Source: Sporolactobacillus sp. CQH2019 (lineage in GTDB: Bacteria > Bacillota > Bacilli > Bacillales > Sporolactobacillaceae). Taken from it: DNA of 64,000 nt. Positions 59,015 through 64,000 of this stretch are shown in pieces (within the stretch, counting starts at the first letter, position 1; every line of letters starts with the position of its first letter). The stretch is from the NCBI RefSeq assembly GCF_028765345.1, contig NZ_JARAJZ010000006.1, forward strand, positions 18,861 through 82,860, in the 5' to 3' direction. A program made the position numbers and the translations under genes. Below the pieces are notes generated by a model. That model saw only the letters and a program-made list of their open reading frames with translations, was not told the DNA's origin and did no database searches.

Positions 59015-59674
59015 ATGAAATTACAGGTCGCACTTGATGGGTTTAAATTAGATGACGCGGTTAAATTTGTGAGAAAAATTTATGACTTTATTGACATCAT
59101 AGAAATCGGTACGCCTCTGATCATTGACGAAGGCATGCATGCCGTCCGCCGCATGAAAAAGGAATTTCCGGCCAAAGAAATCCTGGCCGATCCAAAAATT
59201 ATGGATGGAGGTTATCATGAGGCGGAAATGCCGTTCCAAGCAGGCGCTGATTATTGCACGGTCCTGGGTGTAGCGGAGGATAATACGATAAAAGAAAGCC
59301 TGAAAGCGGCTCAGGATAACGGCGGAAAACTGGTAGTAGATACGTTACAAATCCAGAATTTAGCATCGCGGGTTAAAGAAATTGAAGCAATAGGCGTTCA
59401 TATTATTTCAGTGCATACCGGCTTTGACCAGCAGCAAATGGGCCGTACACCTCTCCGAGATTTACAAATTGTCAAAGAACATACCAAAAGTATTGGTGTT
59501 TCTGTTGCCGGCGGTATTAATTCAAAGACGATTGAACAATACATTGCCTTAGAGCCGGATATTGTCATCATGGGCGGCGGATTGCAAAATGCAGAAGATC
59601 CGGTAGAAGAAGCCCGAATAGTCAAAGAAGCGCTGCAGCGCCATGAAAAATTAAAAGGCGGCGGAACCCAATGA
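59015..59674 (+). CDS. hxlA: Hexulose-6-phosphate synthase-like (HPS/KGPDC family)
   Basis: 219-residue (beta/alpha)8 enzyme of the orotidine decarboxylase suprafamily. The DxKxxD active-site motif is visible in LADPKIMDGG, and SVHTGFDQQ and VAGGINSKT complete the family pattern. Members form or cleave hexulose 6-phosphate (ribulose 5-phosphate plus formaldehyde) or decarboxylate keto-gulonate 6-phosphate. The adjacent isomerase favours the synthase type. AAAGGGAG is 12 bases before ATG 59015. Confidence 0.85.
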   Translation: MKLQVALDGFKLDDAVKFVRKIYDFIDIIEIGTPLIIDEGMHAVRRMKKEFPAKEILADPKIMDGGYHEAEMPFQAGADYCTVLGVAEDNTIKESLKAAQDNGGKLVVDTLQIQNLASRVKEIEAIGVHIISVHTGFDQQQMGRTPLRDLQIVKEHTKSIGVSVAGGINSKTIEQYIALEPDIVIMGGGLQNAEDPVEEARIVKEALQRHEKLKGGGTQ

Positions 59675-60237
59675 CCAAATCAGAAAATTTGTTGAAAATC
59701 ATTAATGAACTGCATCGTAATGCAGCGCTTGTCGATAATGATAGCCTTTCAGCAGTTGAAAGACTTATTACCCGTGCTAACCGGGTTTATCTGGCAGGAG
59801 CAGGCCGTTCCGGTTTTGCCGCCCGCGGTTTTGCCAATCGATTGATGCATTTAGGCTACCGTTCCTATTTTGTCGGTGAAACCATAACGCCTGCTATCAG
59901 TGACAAAGACCTGCTGATTATTGGTTCCGGTTCCGGGGAAACGGCTAGTTTAGTAGCCGATGCCAAAAAAGCAAAAGAAATCGGAGCCTGGCTGGCAACC
60001 CTTACTATTTACCCGGACCGGACGATTGGAGCTTTAGCGGATGCGATTATTGAAATACCGGGTGTTACGTCAAAAGTTAATGCGGCAGGCACCGATGCCG
60101 GTTCGTCGATTCAGCCCCATGGCTCTTCATTTGAACAGATGAGTTGGCTTGTCTATGATGCAATGGTGGTAGATTTAATGCTTATGACCCATCAAACCGA
60201 CAAAGAAATGTTTGCACGTCATGCTAATCTGGAATGA
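59671..60237 (+). CDS. hxlB: 6-phospho-3-hexuloisomerase-like SIS protein
   Basis: 188 residues, a single SIS sugar-isomerase domain: AGAGRSGFAARGFANRLMHLG and LLIIGSGSGETASLV. The family converts 3-hexulose 6-phosphate to fructose 6-phosphate. ATG 59671 overlaps the synthase stop by 4 bp, so the two are translationally coupled, as in hxlAB of Bacillus. Confidence 0.88.
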   Translation: MTKSENLLKIINELHRNAALVDNDSLSAVERLITRANRVYLAGAGRSGFAARGFANRLMHLGYRSYFVGETITPAISDKDLLIIGSGSGETASLVADAKKAKEIGAWLATLTIYPDRTIGALADAIIEIPGVTSKVNAAGTDAGSSIQPHGSSFEQMSWLVYDAMVVDLMLMTHQTDKEMFARHANLE

Positions 60238-60277
60238 CTAACCACGTCCTAAACGGGTATTATTAATGCCTTCTGGG

Positions 60278-60345
60278 AAAGCTCATAACACGGGTATATT
60301 CATTGTATAGCAGTGAATGTGAATACTTGGTGCTGTGGGCTTTTT
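60278..60345 (+). terminator. Possible terminator of the polyol operon
   Basis: AAAGCTCATAACAC (60278-60291) pairs imperfectly (11 of 14) with GTGCTGTGGGCTTT (60330-60343), and an inner TTCATTG/CAGTGAA stem lies in the loop. A run of five T ends it. It lies 41 bp after the isomerase stop. Confidence 0.5.
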
Positions 60346-60358
60346 ACTTATGTGTATT

Positions 60359-60392
60359 AACATTTCCAAATGTTTTAAGCATAAGATATACT
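60359..60392 (+). promoter_or_regulatory. Operator-like palindrome and -10 box before the GntR gene
   Basis: AACATTT (60359-60365) and AAATGTT (60368-60374) form a perfect 7-bp palindrome around CC, within the -35 region. TATACT (60387-60392) is a good -10 box. This is compatible with autoregulation of the GntR gene. Confidence 0.5.
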
Positions 60393-60443
60393 GAATACAA
60401 TGATAGATAAAACTCGATGACCAATACGAGGGAGACAGTTTAT

Positions 60444-61232
60444 ATGCAAAAAGAAAATACACAGAAATATGAATTGTTTAAGCCGATTACATTAGGTGCT
60501 CATTCTCCTGCACCCCTTTATTACCAGATTGAAGAGGATATTATGCAAAAAATTAATAATAAAGTACTCGGCATTGATACTCAGATGCCGAGCGAAGAAA
60601 AGTTAATTGATCTCTATCAGGTGAGCCGGACAACAATACGAAAAGCTATAGATGAACTTGTCAGTAAGGGCTTTTTGTACCGCAAGCGGGGAGTGGGAAC
60701 GTTTGTAGCGAAGCGGCATGATCCGTTCTGGCAGCTTGATAGGTTAGATAGTTTTCCGGAAATGGCTAAATCGACAGGCCATGTCAGTAAAACCGAAGTC
60801 ATAGATTATTCCCTGGTCGAATCTGATGATCGTTTAATTAAAGCATTCGGCCAGGAGAAACAGCAATTTCACCGTTTAGAACGTCTAAGATTTATTGATG
60901 ATGTACCTTCGGAGGTGGTGACTACATATGTTCCAATCAAAATTGCCCCGAATCTGATGGACTATGATTTTGAGAAGATGTCATTATATCACGTATTAAA
61001 GACATATTTTCATGTCGATATCTCTGCTTCAGAAAAAACGATCAGATCTGTTAACGTAAAAGAGTGTGAAGCAAAATTATTGAATATTCCTGTTGGAACC
61101 GCGATTCAAATGGTGGAATCGGTTACGCTTAATAAAGCGAATGAATCGGTTGAATACTCGATCGCGCGTGATTATGGCATAACGGCCACTCTAAAAATAA
61201 AAATCAGCACGATTAACGAACAAATTAATTAG
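60444..61232 (+). CDS. GntR-family regulator, UTRA domain
   Basis: 262 residues. Winged helix-turn-helix at about 25-90 (YYQIEEDIMQKINNK, VSRTTIRKAIDELVSKG, KRGVGTFVAKR), then a UTRA ligand domain. ATG 60444 is taken because GAGGGAG is about 10 bases upstream; the frame opens at 60417. It lies directly after the polyol operon with its own promoter and is that operon's likely regulator. Confidence 0.88.
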   Translation: MQKENTQKYELFKPITLGAHSPAPLYYQIEEDIMQKINNKVLGIDTQMPSEEKLIDLYQVSRTTIRKAIDELVSKGFLYRKRGVGTFVAKRHDPFWQLDRLDSFPEMAKSTGHVSKTEVIDYSLVESDDRLIKAFGQEKQQFHRLERLRFIDDVPSEVVTTYVPIKIAPNLMDYDFEKMSLYHVLKTYFHVDISASEKTIRSVNVKECEAKLLNIPVGTAIQMVESVTLNKANESVEYSIARDYGITATLKIKISTINEQIN

Positions 61233-61879
61233 AAGGGACCGCTTAATTCCCCATCATCTTGATACATCATCCATTCAGTGTTTCTTTTGTTATGGAAGAT
61301 GCATCGAAATCCACAATCGTCGAAAAAAGCGCATGTTTTTTCTAAAGCAGAAGGTCCGATCATATATTTTGGAGAAGTGCAAATGGCATCTGACAGTTTT
61401 CCATTACCCTGCCGCCGAATCCAGGCAATCGCCAGGCTCTATACCTATTTCCGCGGAAGATTACTTCAGTTTTAATGTCCGCATGGCTGTCGGGAGAATC
61501 TCTGACTATATTCTCGAACTTTTGAAGAAAAGTATCGTTTAAACGATCAAAGAGAGCTATTTTTTATTGCTTCATTCATATCGTCATCTCTCCTTTTAAT
61601 GCCTCATAAACAGTTAAACCAGTTTATCGCGGAGACCTCAAAGCAGAAAATGAATGTGCTATTCTGGGCATAAATTCTACAAGAAGGTTCGTTTGCTCTT
61701 TTACTCGTTTTCTCCGGTTCAACGTGCTTAGATTGTTCAAGCAGCTCCACACTATTTAAAAATCCATTCTACGGCTTTTGCTTCAGTTGCTGCTTTTCCA
61801 ATTCTCCCCATTCCTTAAGAATCCGGATCAGCTGACGGTCTACCGATTCAGCTGAAGACTCCAATCTTATTTTGGAGCG
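61233..61879. other. Intergenic region before array 3
   Basis: About 650 bp without an intact gene. One frame near 61380-61540 reads GSIPISAEDYFSFNVRMAVG and then ISDYILELLKKS up to a TAA, and looks like the end of a decayed protein. There is no start or binding site, and I cannot name the family. Confidence 0.35.
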
Positions 61880-62086
61880 ACTGATAAACTCCCCGCGACG
61901 GTCGATAAACCTCTCACAATGGTCGATAAATCAAGCATGACGACCGATAAACATTTCCCGTCGACCGATAAATCAGGCATACCGACCGATAAATTCCCGG
62001 CAATGGTCAAAATCGGGAGCATCGGCCGGCATTCTCCTGCACTAATCAATAAATTTTTCACAATGATCGATAAGTCAACCATAACG
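61880..62086. repeat. Tandem array 3: 21-bp period, RYCGATAAA core
   Basis: Units start at 61880, 61901, 61922, 61943, 61964, 61985 and 62006 (all 21 bp apart), then after a 39-bp gap at 62045 and 62066. The core has the same orientation as in array 2 (GATAAA on the + strand). It lies 150-360 bp before the PucR-type gene. Reading frames through it exist on both strands but lack binding sites. Confidence 0.8.
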
Positions 62087-62239
62087 GCTGTGAGGAATCG
62101 ATGTTGCGGCAGCCGAGTCAATGTGATATTATTTTCATAAATTTTTCTGAATATATCTATTTTGACGATAATTCTGGAATGATTGAAATTCTACTCTTTT
62201 GTAAAGAATGGATTCATTTTATACACAAGGGGAGCGGTT

Positions 62240-63862
62240 ATGCAGATGAGTGTTACAATTGCAGATCTGCTGAAATTGCCCTGTCTGGAAGATGCGACAG
62301 TCAAGGCGGGTTCAAATGGATTAAAAAATATTGTCAGTTCTGTTTCTGTATTGGAGTATTCGGAGCCGACCCATGTCCAGAATCTTTTTTTCGAGAAAAA
62401 TAAAGTATTTCTGGGCGGAGAGCTGGTGATTACCGGTTTTGTCAATATTAAGGACGATGTCGGCGCCCAGTGCGAATCCATTCGCCGAATACACGCTGCG
62501 GGTGATGTGGGCTTAATCATTTATTATGTCGGCATCATTTTGCCGAAGATTGATCAGAAAGTTTTAGATACAGCGAACGGGCTGAATTTTCCGGTTATCT
62601 GTATGCCTAAGAATCGCATTGACCTGCGCTACAGTGAAGTCATCAGCGATGTTGTGGAAGCGATTATCAGGGACCAGAGACAAGAGAAATATTTTGTCGG
62701 GGAGATGCTGGAGCGTATATCAAGTATGCCGGCCTATCAGCGTAAAGTTGAAAACGTACTGAGAATGATCAGCGACCGGATCCACTGCACGCTGATTATA
62801 ACCGACAGGCAGTATGCGATCCTGCAGCGGGCCGCTTGGCCGATGTCGGCAACGGAGCATCTCGAAGAAGCCGTGCAGGTTTATAGAACTGATCAAGATC
62901 ACAGCAGGGAAAAAGTGACTTTGAGCAGCGGCAGACAGATTTACATGGACAGCAGGTCGATTCTTTCCGATCACCACGTTACTCTGTATCTTTTTGTCGT
63001 TTCGGAAAGGACCATAGATAAAGAACAGGTGGATCAATCGACGGAAGTCATTCGTTTATTCATTAATATATGGAACAATCAGGAAGGCCATATCGGGACG
63101 ACGGAACTTGTGCACGCCATTATTAAGGACGAACCGGTTAAAATGCGTCGATTGGCAGAGATTATGCATGTCAATGTTGCGTCATTTCATACCGTCTGGG
63201 TCATTTTTGCACGAAACCGGGCACCTTCAGAAAATCAGGATTCCGTGAATCTCGCATTATTATCAGCGGTTAAGACATTCTTTGGGCAGCAAAAAATACA
63301 CTTTGTTGCGGATATCTTTGAAAATCGTGTGCTCGTCTTTTTTGAAGATCTGAAATTTATGGATCAACTGCATTCACAGGCGGAAGCATTTATCCAGGAG
63401 ATCCGGGATGATGCCCATCCGGCGGTGCTGTTTTATCAAACAGGCCTGGAAAATACGACGAACGTCCGCAACACTTATACGCTGTTGAATCTTCATTTAA
63501 AGGATATCTTTGCGATCTATCCGCGAAAAGACATCCTGACTTACCAGGAACTGTTGTTTACGAAAGACTGTGCAGAAATGATCGGCCGGGGAGAAGAAAA
63601 AGTTCAGGAAACGCTTGCTCCGATTGCGCCTATACTGGCCGATGAAAATGGGGAAACGCTGATCAAGACGCTGACTGTCTATTTGCTTGATGTACAAATG
63701 AGTATTGCGAAAACGGCAGATCGATTATATGTTCACCGGAACACTGTAAAATACAGACTGCGGCGGATTGATGAACTCCTTAATTATAATATCCGTAAAT
63801 TGCCGGAAAACTATTGGGTGTACGTCGCGGTGGCGGCAAGGAGGCTGTTGAGAAAAGGTTAG
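62240..63862 (+). CDS. PucR-family transcriptional regulator
   Basis: 540 residues: an N-terminal PucR sensing domain (about 5-125, with SVTIADLLKLPCLEDATV and GELVITGF), a central GGDEF-like part, and a C-terminal helix-turn-helix (MSIAKTADRLYVHRNTVKYRLRR). AAGGGGAG is seven bases before ATG 62240. PucR-type proteins control purine, amino-acid or other catabolic genes. Its target is not in the window and may be the gene whose promoter starts at 63973. Confidence 0.85.
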   Translation: MQMSVTIADLLKLPCLEDATVKAGSNGLKNIVSSVSVLEYSEPTHVQNLFFEKNKVFLGGELVITGFVNIKDDVGAQCESIRRIHAAGDVGLIIYYVGIILPKIDQKVLDTANGLNFPVICMPKNRIDLRYSEVISDVVEAIIRDQRQEKYFVGEMLERISSMPAYQRKVENVLRMISDRIHCTLIITDRQYAILQRAAWPMSATEHLEEAVQVYRTDQDHSREKVTLSSGRQIYMDSRSILSDHHVTLYLFVVSERTIDKEQVDQSTEVIRLFINIWNNQEGHIGTTELVHAIIKDEPVKMRRLAEIMHVNVASFHTVWVIFARNRAPSENQDSVNLALLSAVKTFFGQQKIHFVADIFENRVLVFFEDLKFMDQLHSQAEAFIQEIRDDAHPAVLFYQTGLENTTNVRNTYTLLNLHLKDIFAIYPRKDILTYQELLFTKDCAEMIGRGEEKVQETLAPIAPILADENGETLIKTLTVYLLDVQMSIAKTADRLYVHRNTVKYRLRRIDELLNYNIRKLPENYWVYVAVAARRLLRKG

Positions 63863-63887
63863 GTTAAAAAGCAAACTCAGTATGACT

Positions 63888-63936
63888 AAAATCAGGCAGG
63901 TTTTGTCCTTGTGGACAATATATCCTGATTTTTTTT
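63888..63936 (+). terminator. Terminator after the PucR-type gene
   Basis: AAAATCAGG (63888-63896) pairs with CCTGATTTT (63924-63932), followed by further T to 63936, with an inner TTGTCC/GGACAA stem. It lies 25 bp past the stop. Confidence 0.8.
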
Positions 63937-63972
63937 ATTCTTCTGACTCAATACTTATACAAGTGGACTTGC

Positions 63973-63978
63973 TATAAT
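63973..63978 (+). promoter_or_regulatory. Promoter -10 box of a gene beyond the window
   Basis: TATAAT preceded by TGC (extended -10) at 63970-63978, downstream of the terminator. The -35 region is not consensus. The gene it would serve is outside the window. Confidence 0.45.
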
Positions 63979-64000
63979 GGGCGTTAAATAAAATATTTTA

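Overview
The window looks like the chromosome of a low-to-mid G+C Bacillota, most likely a sugar-fermenting Bacillales or lactic-type bacterium; a Sporolactobacillus-like organism is my guess. This rests on strong GGAGG-type ribosome binding sites, many PTS transporters, a catabolite-repression (cre) site, LicT/BglG antitermination leaders and GntR/LacI/PRD regulators. I see no rRNA, tRNA or CRISPR array. Apart from the first 14 kb, almost everything serves carbohydrate uptake and breakdown.

Layout. (1) 1-13,663, + strand, visibly AT-rich: the end of an exopolysaccharide/capsule cluster. It holds the tail of a GDP-L-fucose synthase, an intact IS element, a decayed IS1380-type element that itself carries a 304-bp insert, five glycosyltransferases (one broken), a Wzy-like polymerase, a Wzx-like flippase, two hexapeptide-repeat acyltransferases and a sugar epimerase. 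(2) 14,077-19,324, - strand: GntR regulator, class II aldolase, galactitol-type PTS IIA/IIB/IIC and an FGGY kinase. (3) 20,154-26,653, +: GH38 alpha-mannosidase, fructose-family PTS IIA/IIB/IIC and a PRD/PTS-domain activator, followed by a decayed partial copy of the same operon (27,115-27,665). (4) 27,848-34,854: arabinofuranoside locus with GH51, a GPH-type symporter, a divergent AraC regulator and a large uncharacterised sugar-enzyme-like protein. (5) 35,029-37,108: an orphan gene and a graveyard of gene and IS200 fragments. (6) 37,287-41,336: ribose locus (rbsK, rbsD, FucP-type permease, LacI regulator) with two identical perfect operators. (7) 41,611-44,300: deoxynucleoside operon (deoB remnant, pdp, deoC, cdd). 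(8) 45,671-46,894: lone O-antigen ligase/polymerase-like protein, then a frameshifted toxin relic. (9) 47,291-51,848: beta-glucoside operon bglG-bglP-bglA with two antiterminator leaders. (10) 52,785-61,232: a ten-gene operon joining a mannose-family PTS, two polyol-phosphate dehydrogenases, DhaL/DhaK kinase subunits and a hexulose-phosphate synthase/isomerase pair, followed by a GntR regulator. (11) 62,240-63,862: PucR-type regulator.

The two most unusual signals lie in the last 20 kb. One is a family of intergenic tandem arrays (44,471-44,842; 52,349-52,610; 61,880-62,086) with a 21-bp period and a conserved RYCGATAAA core. Two same-orientation arrays bracket the polyol operon. Spacing is kept at the DNA level, because some units are 19 or 20 bp, so this is probably not a gene. 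The other is the polyol operon itself, whose set of enzymes does not match any pathway I can name with confidence. Functions are inferred from motifs and context read by eye; no database search was run.
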